From contig JAESUZ010000132.1 in assembly GCA_017311185.1 (NCBI GenBank), positions 1 to 64,000 on the forward strand: a DNA stretch of 64,000 nt, read 5' to 3'. How positions within the stretch are numbered: the stretch's first letter is position 1; each line of letters starts with the position of its first letter. A model generated the notes under the pieces. That model ran no database searches. It saw only the letters and a program-made list of their open reading frames with translations, and was not told where the DNA came from. The DNA comes from Proteles cristata cristata. Its lineage: Eukaryota; Chordata; Mammalia; Carnivora; Hyaenidae. Positions 24,331 to 36,675 of this stretch are shown piece by piece. The position numbers and the translations under genes were made by a program.

Positions 24331-25790
24331 TTTGTTTTTAATAAAGTAAAAAATTAATAGTTAAGAGAAGGACAAAAACCAGCATATTTTACGTAATAGA
24401 TTCAACGTCATCAAATACATGGGCACCTTGGCTGATACAGTCTGTAGGCTGTACTACCGTTCTGTGAAGTTAAGATCGTTCTGATCTGGAAAATATAAAA
24501 TTTTGACATTTAGGAAAAGGCTTTCTAGGACTGAAGAAAGAACCATGTGATGGCCAAGAGTAAAGAGAAATGGCACAGTGAATCCTTACATTGGTATCTA
24601 ATACATACCAAGAAGGAATGAGAGGGAAAGAGGAAGGGAGATAATCATGAGTTTAAAAAAAAAAAAGGTCAAACCATAGTATAATCTTATGTAGGAATAG
24701 TGAGAAAAAACAGCTTCAGTAAAACAAACTACAGAAAGTAAAACTGAACAAAATCCTCTTGACTAATAGAACATAGGTCATAAAGAGTTGAAAAACTGCC
24801 CTAACCTTTCTTGTATTGTTAATAGACAAAGAGAGGGTAAGGGAAAACAGGTTAGAGGCGGGCATGCAATGAGCTGTGATACCCAGGAGGTGTGGCACAT
24901 TTTAGAAAACCCAGTGAGGAGCAAAAACTGACTCACGGGCTCTATGGATGGTTCGGAAGGTAAGCAGAAAGAACAGACCTCTCCAGGAGTCTTCCAAGAA
25001 CCAGAAGGAGGAAGATTCTATAAGAGGAGGAGGAGTGATAGTTGAACCCAAGCTTTCAGTTCAGAGGTTTCAAAGGACATCTGCTCTGTGGTGATAGCGA
25101 GCTGACATCTGATTCCTCAGTAAGTATGCTGGGATTCCAGTAGCTTCAGCCTCTAAAATTAGTAGCATTGTCAGCTCGATTGTCTCATGTTTTTCTAACA
25201 ATCAGAGTCTACGTGGCAGAGCTGTCCTTGTCAGATTTCTTTTCACCAACAGCCCTCCTTCTGGCCTCTTAAATGATGCTAATATGAGGTTAAACTCTCC
25301 CTTTAACTCTCAGAACATTCAAAGAGCTGTCACTTGTAATAATACCTCCAAATACTAAACTTCAATAATTTGGCTCCTGCTCCATCGGAACTCTCCCTCG
25401 GGTGGCCCTTTGTTTTAAGAGAGGAAGAAGCTGTTTCCTGTTATCTCCTCGTTGCACGATAACAAGATGACAGACTGATTCTAGGTCTCTTTCAGTTTTC
25501 CTTACACCAAGCTGTGGAACCAGAGGGGGATAGTACGGGGATCTCACAAGGTGCGATCCCACTGAAAGTGCTTCAGATTTGAATAATTCTATGGATTACC
25601 CTAAGAGTTGCCCTGAAGTAGATGTTTATGTGGGTATGAACAATTTCTGAGATATATTGTTAAATGAAAGATACCCAGAAAAACCAACTGAAGGTTACGT
25701 TCCCATCTGTGTAAAAAGGGCAGCAGGAAAATACATTTGTATGTTAGTAAACTCTGCTCAGAGAAGCGCACACACACCAGTAGTGAGTCT
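24331..25790. other. unassigned DNA
   Basis: Non-coding; no element or exon supported. Confidence 0.45.
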
Positions 25791-25809
25791 GGAATAGAAG
25801 ACACCTTTT

Positions 25810-26027
25810 TTTAATAAGTTTTTTTTTATGTTTATTTTTGAGAGAGACAGAGAGAGAGAGGAATACTGGGGGAGGGGACAGAATACTGGAGAGAGAGGAC
25901 AGAGGATCTGAAGCTGGCTCTGTGGTGACAGCAGAGAGCCCGATGTGGGGCTCGAACCCTTGAACCGTGAGATCACAACCTGAGCTGAAGTTAGTTTCTC
26001 AGCCAACTGAGCCACCCAGGTGCTCCT
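25810..26027 (-). mobile_element. carnivore tRNA-Lys SINE
   Basis: Reverse copy; duplication ggaatagaagacacctttt (25791-25809) and ggagtagaagacactttt (26028-26045). Confidence 0.95.
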
Positions 26028-26100
26028 GGAGTAGAAGACACTTTTAACTCTCTATGTCTTGTATGACTTTATTTTATCTTTTAATTTATACATGGATTAC

Positions 26101-26307
26101 TTTTTTTTTTAATGTTTATTTTTGAGAGAAAGCGTGAGCGTGAGGAACCAGGGAGGGGCAGTGAGGGAGGGAGAGAGAGAATTCCAAACAGGCTCCATGA
26201 GGTCAGCACAGCCTGAAGCGGGGCTCCATCTCACGAACCCTGAGATCATGACCTGAGCTGAAACCGAGAGTCAGACACTTAACCCACTAAGCCATCCAGG
26301 TGCCCCT
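26101..26307 (-). mobile_element. carnivore tRNA-Lys SINE
   Basis: Reverse copy ending AGCCATCCAGGTGCCCC. It lies 74 bp from the preceding copy in the same orientation. Its target duplication falls in T-rich DNA and is not resolvable. Confidence 0.92.
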
Positions 26308-27057
26308 CCTTTTTTTATTTTTGTTCTTGTTTTTTTGTTTGTAGTGAGGAAGCTATTAAAACATGCCTTTATTTTTCAGTTATTCATAGAATGTTTTTTA
26401 AATTGCAGTATAATTAACATATGGTGTTATATTAGTTTCAGGTGTACAATGTAGCAATTCAACAATTTTATACATTAGTCAGTGGTTATCACAATAAGTG
26501 TACTCTTAATCCCCTTCACCTGTTTCACCCATCCCCTATCCAGCTCTTCTCTGGTAACCATCAGTTTATTCTCTGTATTTAAGAGTGTGGTTTTTGGGTT
26601 TTTTTCTTTGTTTTGTTTCTTAAATTCTACATATGTATGAAATCATATGGTATTTTTCTCTCTGATTTACTTCACTTAGCATTATACCGTCTGCATCCAT
26701 GTTGTTGCAAATGTGGGAGATGGCAAGATTTCATTCTTTTTTATGGCTGAGTAATGTGTGTGTGTGTGTGTGTGCACGCGCACGCACGCACAAGCACTGC
26801 ATCTTTCCATTCATCTATTGATGGACACTTGGGTCGCTACCATATTTTGGCTATTGTAAATAATGCTGCAGTAAACATAGGGGTGCATATATCTTTTCGA
26901 ATTAGTGTTTTTGTTTTCTTTGGGTAAATACCCAGTAGTGGAATTATTAGGTCATATGGTATTCTTATTTTTAATTTTTGAGGGACCTCCATTATGTTTT
27001 CCAGAGTGGCTGCACCAGTTTGCATTCCCACCAGCAGTGTACTGGGTTCCTTTTTCT

Positions 27058-27276
27058 TACATTTTTTTTTTTACATTTATTTATTTTTGAGAGACACAGA
27101 GACCGATTATACATGGGGGAAGAGCAGAAAGAGGAGGAGACACAGAATCCAAAGCAGGCTCTGGGCTCTGAACTGTCAGCACTGAGCCTGACATGGGGCT
27201 CAAACTCACAAATGGCAAGATCATGACCTGAGCCGAAGTTGGACACTTAACCTACTGAGCTGTCCAGGCGCCCCAA
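27058..27276 (-). mobile_element. SINE nested in L1
   Basis: Reverse copy; perfect duplication GGGTTCCTTTTTCT at 27044-27057 and 27277-27290. Confidence 0.95.
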
Positions 27277-28239
27277 GGGTTCCTTTTTCTACACATCCTC
27301 ACCAACACTTGTTCCTTGTGTTTGTGATTTTAGGCATTCTGACAGGTGTGAGGTGATAGCTCACGGTAGTTTTGATGTCCACATCCCTGATGATAAGTGA
27401 GGTTGAGCATCTTTTCACGTGTCTGTTGGCCATCTGTAGGTCTTCCTGGGGAAATGTTTGTTCATGTCTTATGCCCATTTTTAATTGGATTATTTAGTTT
27501 TTTTTCATCTTGAGTTGTATAAATTCTTTATATATTTTGATATTAACTCCTTATCAGATATATCATATGCAAACATCTTCTCTGTCTCAGTAGGTTGTCT
27601 TTTTGTTTTGATTGTTTCCTTTGCTGTGCAGAAGCTTTTTATTTTTCCGTAGTCCCAATAGTTTAGTTTTGCTTTTGTTTCCCTTGCCCGAGGAGACACA
27701 TCTAGAAAACTGTTGCTACAGCCAGTGTCAGAGAAATTACTGCCTATGCTCCTTCTAGGATTTGTATGGTTTCAGGTCTTACACTTAGGTCTTTAATCCA
27801 TTTTGAATTTCTTTTGTATGTGGTGTAAGAAAGTGGTCCAGTTTCATTCTTTTGCATGTGGCTGTGCGGCTTTCCCAGCACCATTGGTTGAAGAGATTAG
27901 CTTTTCCCCCCATGTCATATTCTCGCCTCCTTTGTCATAAGTTCCTTAATTCACCGTATAATCCTGGGTTTATTTCTGGGCCCTCTATTCTGTTCTGTTG
28001 GTGTATGTGTCTGTTTTGTGCCAGTACCACACTGAGTACTACAGCTTTGTAGTAGATCTTGAAATCTGGGACTGTGATACTTCCAGCTTTGTTCCTCTTA
28101 TTCCGGATTGCCTTGGCTACTGGGGTCTTTGGTGGTTCCATACAAATTTTAAGATTATTTGTTCTAGCTCTGTGAGAATGCTGTTGGTATTTGAGTAGGG
28201 ATTGTATTAAGTATGTAGACTGCTTTGCGTAGCATAGAC

Positions 28240-28481
28240 TTTTTTTTTTTTAAGATTTTTTTTTTCTTTTCAATGTTTTATTTATTTCTAGGAGAGAGAG
28301 AGAGAGATAGCGTGAGCAGGACAGGGTCAGAGAGAGAGGGAGACACAGACTCTGAAACAGGCTCCAGGCTCCGAGCTGGCAGTCAGCACAGAGCTCGACG
28401 CGGGGCTCGAAGCCACGAACCGCGAGATCATGACCTAAGCGAAAGTCGGACGCTTAACCGACTAAGCCACCCAGGCGCCCC
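28240..28481 (-). mobile_element. SINE, young CTTAGG-type subfamily, nested in L1
   Basis: Reverse copy with CGACGCGGGGCTCGAAGCCA and CATGACCTAAGCGAAAGTCG. Perfect duplication TGCGTAGCATAGAC at 28226-28239 and 28482-28495. Confidence 0.96.
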
Positions 28482-28725
28482 TGCGTAGCATAGACATTTT
28501 AACGATATTTGCTCTTCCAATCCATGAGCGTGGGATGTCTTTCCATTTCTGTGTGTCACCTTCAGGTCCTTTCATCGGTATGTTATAGCTTTCAGAGTAC
28601 AGGTCTTTCACCTCTTCAGTTACACTGATTCCTGTGTATCTTCTTGTTTTTGGTGCAATTACAAATGGGATTGTTTTCTTAGTTTCTCATTCTGCTACTT
28701 CATTATTAGTGTATAGAAAATGCGT

Positions 28726-29784
28726 GGATTACTATGAAGATAACATAAATAGAAACACTTTTAAAGAGAAAGGCACAGAAGAAATGAAATTTAAGTTCCC
28801 GCAGACTCCTGCAGTGTGGTCTCACTTGGTCATCTGCATTGTCCAGTTCTTTCATCCTGTCGTTGAAGTTCGAGGACTCCTTTGAGAGAAAGAGCAGCTC
28901 TCCATTGAACACCTGCTCTTCCCTGAGTGCTAGGGTTTTTACATGGAGTGTCTTCCCTTAATCATCCCAGCAATCACATGAGGAATGTTTCTTCCTGCCT
29001 CGCTTTTTGGCTGAGACTTGTATATTCCTTCCATGGGTGCTGTTTAGAAGATCAAGAGGACGCAGTTCCAAGACTGATTTTCTGCCAGATGCCTAGCTAA
29101 CACCTTGCTTTAGCAAAGACCGAGTGGCCCTTCTGAGGGATTTCTGAGGGATACGTTAGTCAGTTCTGCCCTTGAGCTTTTCTCTTCTGTGTGTGTTTCC
29201 TTCCTCGGGGCTTGTTCTTTTATTCACACCCTCACAACTTCAGCTTCCACCTGCACTCTGACGATTTTGACACGTGGCCCCCGTCAGTGGCACCCAGAAG
29301 CCATCACGGTAACAAATCCCAGCTTAGCCACCTAGGAGGAGGAAGAGGCAGGGTGCATCTGCTGACTCCTATGACTGGAGAGAACCAGGATGCCTCCAGG
29401 ACCTAAGTGTGGTCAGGCCTTTCCTTTTCTCCATCCCTCTCTTCCTCATGCTCTTTCTCCATCTCCTTTCACGTCTCTTCACAACTTCATTAACCTCCCT
29501 CTTTCCTTCTTTCTGTGGTTTCTTCCATGTGGCAGATCAGATGGAGGGGAGTAGTTTGAGCAGCTCCAGCCTTATTCTTTCCAGCTCAGTGACCACGGAG
29601 TAAAGAGAGTGTTTCTCTTTCTGCATTAATGTGTAGAGATCCCAAGGAAGGGCTGTGATTGGCTTGGCTTGGATGACAAGGCCACCTCTTATGGCAGTAG
29701 ATATGGCCCCGGGGGTGGGGACTTTGGCCAGGTTTGCATCACCTGCCAACTTTTGTGCTCTAGAGGGTATGAGACTCTCTTAAT
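28726..29784. other. unassigned DNA
   Basis: A faint reversed MIR resemblance at about 28905-28990 (TTAATCATCCCAGCAATCAC). The rest is unassigned. Confidence 0.4.
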
Positions 29785-29958
29785 TATAGAGGACAAACTG
29801 ATGGTTACCAGAGAGGAGGTGGGTGAAACAGATAAAGAGGATTAAGGAGTGTATTATGATGAGCACTGGATAATGTACAAAACTGTTGAAGAATCCCTGT
29901 ATTGTACACCTGTAACTAATGTAACACTGTATGCTAACTATGCTGGAATTAAAAAAAA
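29785..29958 (+). mobile_element. L1 3'-end fragment, sense
   Basis: GGACAAACTGATGGTTACCA to TGTACACCTGTAACTAATGT and a poly(A)8, the standard end of carnivore L1 3' UTR. Confidence 0.9.
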
Positions 29959-29967
29959 GGGGGGGGG

Positions 29968-30576
29968 TATTGTACTGACACTTACTCCCCATTCTCCTCT
30001 CTCCCGCCTCCTGGCAGCCACACATCTCTTTTCTGTCTCGGTGAATTTGACTGTTCTACGTACCACATGGAAGTGGAATCATAACAGTATTTGTCTTCTT
30101 GTGACTGGCTTATCTCACGTAGCATAATGTCTTCAGGGTCAGCCGTGTTGTGGCACATGTCCGAATTTCCTTCCTGTAAGGCTGAATAATACTCTATTGC
30201 ACATATGTACCCCATTTTATTTATTAATCCACCTGACAGTGGATATTTGATTTGCCTCTACCGTCTGACTGTTATGAATAGTGCTGCTGTGAACACGAGT
30301 GTACAAATATCTCTTCAGGTCTGCTTTCAGTTCTTCTGGGTGTATCCCCCAAAGTAGAATTGCTGAATTATATAGTAATTCTGTTTCTAATTTTGTGGAG
30401 AACTGCCATACTCTTTTCCGTAACAGCCATACTGCTTTATGTTCCTACCAGCAGCGCCCAAGAGTCCCACTTCTCCACATCTTTGCTAACACTTTTCTTT
30501 TCTCTCTTCTCTACCTTTTTTTCCCCTTCCATAGTAGCCATACTAGTGGGGTAGGTGTTTGCAGTTTCTTTAAATT
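29968..30576 (-). mobile_element. L1 3' fragment, antisense
   Basis: Reversed 3' part: CCACATGGAAGTGGAATCAT, then CTGAATAATACTCTATTGCA and ATTCTGTTTCTAATTTTGTG. It meets the preceding sense L1 tail to tail across a G9 run. Confidence 0.9.
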
Positions 30577-30586
30577 AAGCCTTGGT

Positions 30587-30765
30587 GGGGCTCCTGGGTA
30601 GTTCAGTCAGTTGAGCGACTGACTCTTGATTTTGGCCCAGGTCCTGATCCCAGGGTAGTAGGATCAAGCCTTGTGTCGGGCTCTGTGCTGAGCGTGGAAC
30701 CTGCTTAAGACCCTCTCTCCCTCTGCCTTCTCTGTCTCTCTCAAATTAAAAAAAGAGAAAAAAGA
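30587..30765 (+). mobile_element. short-bodied carnivore SINE
   Basis: Sense copy GGGGCTCCTGGGTAGTTCAG to A-rich tail, with the GCTGAGCGTGGAACCTGCTT variant body. Duplication aagccttggt (30577-30586) / aaaccttggt (30766-30775). Confidence 0.92.
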
Positions 30766-30873
30766 AAACCTTGGTAACTGGGCTATTATGAGTGTCGTTG
30801 ATAGAATTAGAGTACCTGGTGTTGTGGAGGAGTAAGACAAATAACACCGTTAGTATTTTAAAAGTCAAATTTG

Positions 30874-31096
30874 GGGGCACCTGGGCAACTCACTCACTTG
30901 AGTTTCTGACTATTGATTTGGCTCAGGTCATGATCTCATAGTTTGTGGGATCGAGCCCCTCACTGGCTTTGCACTGACAGCATGGAGCCTGCTTGGAATC
31001 CTTTCTCCCTCTCTTCCTTTCCTCTGCCTGTGCACTCGCGCTCTCTCTCTCTCTCTCTCTCTCTCAAAATTAATTTTAAAAACTTAAAAACATTTT
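30874..31096 (+). mobile_element. carnivore tRNA-Lys SINE
   Basis: Sense copy GGGCACCTGGGCAACTCACT. Flanks aaaagtcaaatttg (30860-30873) and ttaagtcaaacttg (31097-31110). Confidence 0.94.
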
Positions 31097-31168
31097 TTAA
31101 GTCAAACTTGACATGAAGGCTGAACATTAAATTGAGAAAAGTCTTCTCAAAAGCTAGGGAGAAATTTG

Positions 31169-31306
31169 GGGCGCCTGGGTTGCTCAGTTGGTTAAGCATC
31201 CAACTTTGGCTCAGGTCGTGATTTTGCGGTTTGTGAGTTCCAGCCTTGCTTCGGGCTCTGTGCTGACAGCCAGCTCAGAGCCTGGAGCCTGCTTCAGATT
31301 CTGTAT

Positions 31307-31339
<33 letters not shown>

Positions 31340-31356
31340 GAAATTTAAAAAAAAAA
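31169..31356 (+). mobile_element. carnivore tRNA-Lys SINE
   Basis: Sense copy with the longest clean target duplication in the window: AAAAGCTAGGGAGAAATTTG at 31149-31168 and 31357-31376. Confidence 0.97.
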
Positions 31357-31376
31357 AAAAGCTAGGGAGAAATTTG

Positions 31377-32961
31377 AGCCAGATGTAGAGTTTACCTATT
31401 AAAGCTGTGAGTGGATAAATTCTCTGAGGGAAAGGATGTAAAAAACTAAAAAAGCAAAGTGCGAAGAAGAAAGAGCCAGTGGAGCCATCCAAGGAGGCAG
31501 CCTCTCCGAGACCCACAGAGGGGAGAGTCAAGAGAGTGGGAATGATTGATGAGCTCAGATGATACCTTTAAATTGTCTGTGATTAAGATTTTGTTAAATT
31601 GAATCATTTTTGTGTGAATATACCGTGTAGAGTCCTTTATAACTTTCAGAATGTTTGTATATAGATTATCTTATTTGGCCCTTAGCCAAAGCACACAAAT
31701 TAATACCATTATTATTTTTCCCAAATTACAAGAAAGAAGCAAACTCAGGGAGATTGGCGTTTTCCTAGTTACTGCTTGATACCTCTCACTTCCCCAAGAT
31801 GATCGGTTTTGGGGAAGCTGAAGGCGAATGATGCCAGATCAGAGTGGGCACCAGAGCAGCTTCCCAGCACACCAGTGTCCAGGCAGCTTGTCATCCTGAG
31901 CACACGTGCTCTCACTCAGTACCTTCTGGAGGCCATGTCTACCCGCCCCCTCAGCTTCCTGTGACATACTAAGGAGTTTCCTTCTCTAGACTTTAGAGGA
32001 GTGGTTTTGAACGATGGGTCATGACGAAACAGTAGGTCATCAGATCAATTAGGGGGTCCCAACCATGCTTCCCAGAGCCAGTGGTGCATGTCTCCCAACA
32101 CTGCCTTCACTCACTTCATGTTGGTTACTTGAACTTGGCTGTGGTTGAACTCAGTCAATACCACAAAGCTGGGACCTTTGTTTTACCACAGAGAACCAGT
32201 TATTAAACATTCACTAGCATATGACTGATCATAGCCATCACTTCTTCCTCTCCCTCCCTCCCCTGCCCCTCCTGCAATAGAAGAGGATAGAATAGAAAGA
32301 AAAATACCAGGGACATCTATAATAAAAGTAAGAATTGCTTTGTGAGACTTCTGTTTGGATCAAAAAGATATTTATATATGTATTCATATACGATGTAGTT
32401 TTTACCAGAAATAATTTGAAAGTCAGTTGTCTCGAGTCCCTTCATTTCTTCCTCAAGTAATTGAAAGTCTGCTGTTTTGTTGATCTTTAGGCAGAAAAAT
32501 TGTGTCCAGCATCTTTTTTGAATTAATGCTGTGTCAACTCTAGGTGGAATGAGACACAATTTGCACCAGGCTAGAAATTATTGTTCTAGAATAGACAAAA
32601 TGCCTCTGTGTATCAGTTCCTTTGAACTCAAAGCTGTATGAGTTTCCTATGCTCAGAAAACAGTGGTCATTATTTTTAAATGCCCCAAGTTAGAAGGCCA
32701 ATAAATAGGGAAAAAAATCAGATTTAAGCACATAGCCTTGTGTTACTCTACATTCTTCATTAGAACGTTCTAAGAAGGAATTAAATCTTTTTAGGAAAGT
32801 GAATGTACTTTTTTGTGAAATATATCATTTTCCTTTTAATGATTTAGTGATTGGTTTTATAAATCCAGATTTTATAGATAGATATATGTTTATGTTGTAT
32901 ATAAACATTTTATGTGTAAATGTTATATATATCCTAGATATGCTTAAGTGGATTATGCTTC
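31377..32961. other. unassigned DNA with a MIR fragment
   Basis: A reversed MIR is likely at about 31665-31770 (AAATTACAAGAAAGAAGCAA, CTCAGGGAGATTGG). The rest is unassigned. Confidence 0.45.
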
Positions 32962-32977
32962 AAAACTAGATAGATGT

Positions 32978-33183
32978 CAGGGTGCCTGGGTGGCTCAGTC
33001 AGTTAAACGTCCAATTTCGGCTCAGGTCATGATCTTGTGGTTCGTGAGTTCAAGCCTGCATTGATTGGGCTCTGTGCTGACAGCTCAGAGCCTGGAGCCT
33101 GCTTCAGATTCTGTGTCTCCCTGCCCCAGCCCCGCTCACACACACGGTCTCTCTTTAAAGTAAACATTAAAAAAGCAAAACAA
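32978..33183 (+). mobile_element. carnivore tRNA-Lys SINE
   Basis: Sense copy GGGTGCCTGGGTGGCTCAGT. Flanks aaaactagatagatgt (32962-32977) and aatactagatagatgt (33185-33200). Confidence 0.95.
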
Positions 33184-33491
33184 AAATACTAGATAGATGT
33201 ATGTAGATCATGGAATTAAATCTCAAGAACTTTGATTTAGATCAGCCCTGCAATGTTGAAATTTTCATAAAAGGAAAATTATTAAGTATTCTTATGCAAA
33301 AAAAAAAAAGACTGCAAACACAAGAAATGGTATGCCCTTGCTATCTATATGGAGTTAGAAAAAAAAAACATTTTTCACTGAGTCACATTTGAAAGTCATT
33401 CATAAAGGTTTCTATCTCTCTTTCTATTCCATGATGTCAACTTTACCATGCCTATTTTACTGCTTTGTTGTAATAAGAAAATGAACAAGAA

Positions 33492-33657
33492 GGGCGCCTG
33501 GGTGGCTTAGTCGGTTAAGCGTCCGACTTTCACTTAGGTCATGATCTCGCGGTTCGTGGGTTCGAGCCCCGCGTCAGGCTCTGTGCTGACTGCCAGCTCG
33601 GAGCCTGGAGCCTGTTTCAGTCTGTGACTCTCTCTCTCTGACCCTCCCCTGCTCACA

Positions 33658-33691
<34 letters not shown>

Positions 33692-33720
33692 GAAATAAAT
33701 AAAAATATTTAAAAAAAAAA
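33492..33720 (+). mobile_element. SINE, young CTTAGG-type subfamily
   Basis: Near-consensus sense copy: GGGCGCCTGGGTGGCTTAGT, GACTTTCACTTAGG, CTGACTGCCAGCTCGGAGCC, tail CTAGAAATAAATAAAA. Perfect 17-bp duplication AAGAAAATGAACAAGAA at 33475-33491 and 33721-33737. Confidence 0.97.
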
Positions 33721-33737
33721 AAGAAAATGAACAAGAA

Positions 33738-36010
33738 TAAGGGGAACATGGCTTAAAGGTTCACAGGAGTTAAATGTGCTTTCAGAAATGAGTTATGGAA
33801 CATTTTTCTTGGAAGAATTTAGCTTAGTGTGTATATGACTTCAATTCCTCGCTTGTTTGCAAGTAGAAAGTAAATCTCCCCCATAGATGGACACTTGACC
33901 CAGGGCGCATTTGGCATCTAGGAGTTCAGCCGAGCACCCTGCTGTTCACTAGAAATGCAGAAGGTTTCTGGGAGGGTGCAGGCAGGCGCTCGGGTGCCCC
34001 TCTGCTCAGCCAGCTTGCTCCCCGCTCCCCTGGGGCTGCACTCCAGAGCAGTGCAGGGACTGCCTTTTCTCCGAACAAAGCCCGCACAGCTGTGCCCGGC
34101 GCCTCCGTGTCACCAGGCAGGGTTTCATGAACTGGATCTGATGCTCTTGTGCCTGTGGTGTTCATTCCTACACGCTGGAGCTGTGCCCGGGAAGGTGAGG
34201 GGCCAGCAGGTTGGCCCTCACTCCACAGCTGTCCCTGTCTCCTCCTGTCATTCAGGATATAAATAAATGGATTCATTCACTCTCTTATCAAGCCAGAATG
34301 TTGCCAGAAGGTACTATCAGGGCTACTCTGATCAGTTGGAAAGGGCCTTAGGGGCAGATCTAAGAGGCACAATTTACAGAAGCCTCCGCACTTAGGTAAT
34401 TTTAAAAATTAAGTTTTTAATTTTACTTCTCCTGTTCACTTCAGACCTCGGAAGGAGAAAAGTAGCTTGAGTTATATGTTCATGTTGTTTGAGGTCTGGG
34501 CCTTCCTTAGTGGTATGGAAGTCATGGTGCATTCTTTGTTTTTTTCTGAGCTAGAAAAGCCTTGAGTCTGATGGTCTCATTGAAAATGTACTTCCCTTTC
34601 CTTAAGACAGCTGATGGGTGGGTGGTAGAAGCACTGATCTGGAGTGAATTGCTGCTTATCACACGAAGCTGTGGTATTTCAGAGGCCAAGTTTATATGGT
34701 TAGTTGGAAGTCTTTTGCTGCCCATAGGGAGCGCTGCTGTCAATCATTTCCCACAGCCGTTAATCCAGTATTTCCCAAGCAGCTGCCATGTAAATATGTA
34801 CGTGGCAAAATGCTGGGCGCTCAGGTCATGTGAAGGTTTATAAGACGATTCCTCAAAGAGCGAATCACAGGAAATGAGCATCCACCCCCACCCTGCTCTC
34901 AACAATGATGTAAGAAGCAATGATTTGGGTGGTTTGGGAAAGTCTGTTCACCATTCCTTTCAGGGAACTTACTCCCCACAGTGAGCATGGGCGTGATTGG
35001 TGCCCTCAGCAGCTCTCTGTGCCTAGGTGCTCCTCCCAATGCACTTCACCTTGGCTGATATGGATCACGGTGCTGAACATAATTTTATTTGCTGTTACAG
35101 TAGCTCGAGCCAGTTACTTAATATGGTGCTAATGGGAGAACAGGAGGCTGGAGGATAAACTGAGTTTGTTGGACTCTGAGAGTCGCCAAACCAGCATAAC
35201 GTATTTTACAGGTGCTTCAAGATTTTTAAGGGTAGTTCTGCTAATATTTTATGTTTATGTTGCTTGTTGACTTTAAAACTAACCTAATATTGGTGTAACT
35301 TCATTTATTCGATAAATGCCAAGTGAGTGTACAAATAGTGTGATCCACAGCCATTTCACACACACACACAGACACACAGACACACACACACCTTCCAGGT
35401 CAGGACATCAAAGCAAAAAACAAGATAGGCAACTTCAGTGAGTGGTTTTTCAGAATTCTACCATAAAAGAGTCAGGCTGTGATCATGGCCACAAAGGAGG
35501 TGGAGGGGAGAGGGGAGAGATGCAGTACACTGTTGTCCTGTGTGTCGTCCCTGCCCTTATACCCCCAGCACTGAGTCAGCAGGCAAGAGTGGAGAGCCCA
35601 GCAGCTCTGGACCAGAATCGTGGCAGGTGTCAGGGGCAACAGGTGGAGAGTCTAATTGGAGACACTTCACCTAAAGACGGAACCCCAAAGGGCTGTATTC
35701 TCCATATAAAGGTCAACTAGAAATAAACCCTCCCTTCCCACTTTACCTTTGGCCCCTCAGGCATTGAAAGAAAGCTGCCTGTCTTGGACCTTGGTGCTAA
35801 GCAAGATAGAGTAGGGGACTCTCCCTGATCATTTATAACCACAAACTGACCCTTATGTAAGCTTGGGCACAAATTCATATTCCCCAGGTACCCTGAAAAA
35901 CTTCAGACTGAGAATTTAATCTAAGGTGGTCCTGAGCTAATAGTGGTCTTGGGCACCTAATGTAATCAAATGCATAGTTCTTTCTGGAGGGTTCTTCCTT
36001 CAACTCAAAT
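33738..36010. other. unassigned DNA
   Basis: Non-coding. A (CA)n-like stretch lies at about 35358-35392. Open frames on both strands at 33926-34276 overlap each other and were not accepted as exons. Confidence 0.45.
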
Positions 36011-36020
36011 CTCAAATTCT

Positions 36021-36230
36021 TTTTTTCCATTTTTTTAATGTTTATTTATTTTTGAGAGAGAGCATGAGTGGGATAAGGAACGGAGAGAGAGAGGGAGACA
36101 TAGAATCTGAAACAGGCTCCAGGCTCTGAGCTGTCAGCACAGGGCCTGACACGGGTCTCAACTCATGAGCTATGACATGACGACCTAAGCCAAAGTCAGA
36201 CGTTCAACCAACTAAGCCACCCAGGCGCCC
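36021..36230 (-). mobile_element. carnivore tRNA-Lys SINE
   Basis: Reverse copy ending AAGCCACCCAGGCGCCC. Flanks ctcaaattct (36011-36020) and ctcaaatatt (36231-36240). Confidence 0.94.
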
Positions 36231-36407
36231 CTCAAATATTTATAGGTAAAGGTCAAAAAACTGTGAGATCACAGTTTAAAATCACAAAACAAATAAGGAA
36301 ACATGGCACCATAAGCAAAAGTCAGCAAAAATAAGGATAACAGTATCAGACCAACAAAGATTAAAGATACTGAAATTACCAGACATCCAATAAAAATAAA
36401 TTTTCTC

Positions 36408-36624
36408 GGGGCGCCTGGGTGGCTTAGTCGGTTAAGCGTCCGACTTTCGCTTAGGTCATGATCTCGCGGTTTGTGGGTTCAAACCCCGCGTCGGGCTCTG
36501 TGCTGACTGCCAGCTCACAGCCTGGAGCCTGTTTCAGAGTCTGTGATTCCCTCTCTTTCTGACCCTCCCCTGCTCACGCTGTCTCTCTCTCTCTCCTAGA
36601 AATAAATAAAAACATTTAAAAAAA

Positions 36625-36661
<37 letters not shown>
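36408..36661 (+). mobile_element. SINE, young CTTAGG-type subfamily, with (AAAT)n tail
   Basis: Near-consensus sense copy (GACTTTCGCTTAGGTCATG, CTGACTGCCAGCTCACAGCC). The tail has expanded into about twelve AAAT units. Perfect duplication AAATAAATTTTCTC at 36394-36407 and 36662-36675. Confidence 0.97.
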
Positions 36662-36667
<6 letters not shown>

Positions 36668-36675
36668 ATTTTCTC

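Larger units (their letters stand above)
26390..28725 (-). mobile_element. L1 3' fragment, antisense, with two nested SINEs
   Basis: Begins with reversed L1 3' UTR (TTGCAGTATAATTAACATAT) and continues into ORF2. Minus-strand remnants include MEVPQKLKIRIPYDLIIPLL near 26960 and PRARETKAKLNYWDYGKIKS near 27660. A (TG)n run at 26754-26776 replaces an ATA-rich stretch. Broken by SINEs at 27058-27276 and 28240-28481. Confidence 0.93.

Noticed and set aside
24891..24960. Segment ending in GGAAG/GTAAGC, considered as an exon
   Set aside because: The upstream AG lacks a pyrimidine tract, and two of the three frames contain stops.
33926..34276. Overlapping long frames on both strands, with a possible exon 34121-34196
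   Set aside because: Opposing open frames in GC-rich DNA are usual; no recognisable domain and no support for a gene.
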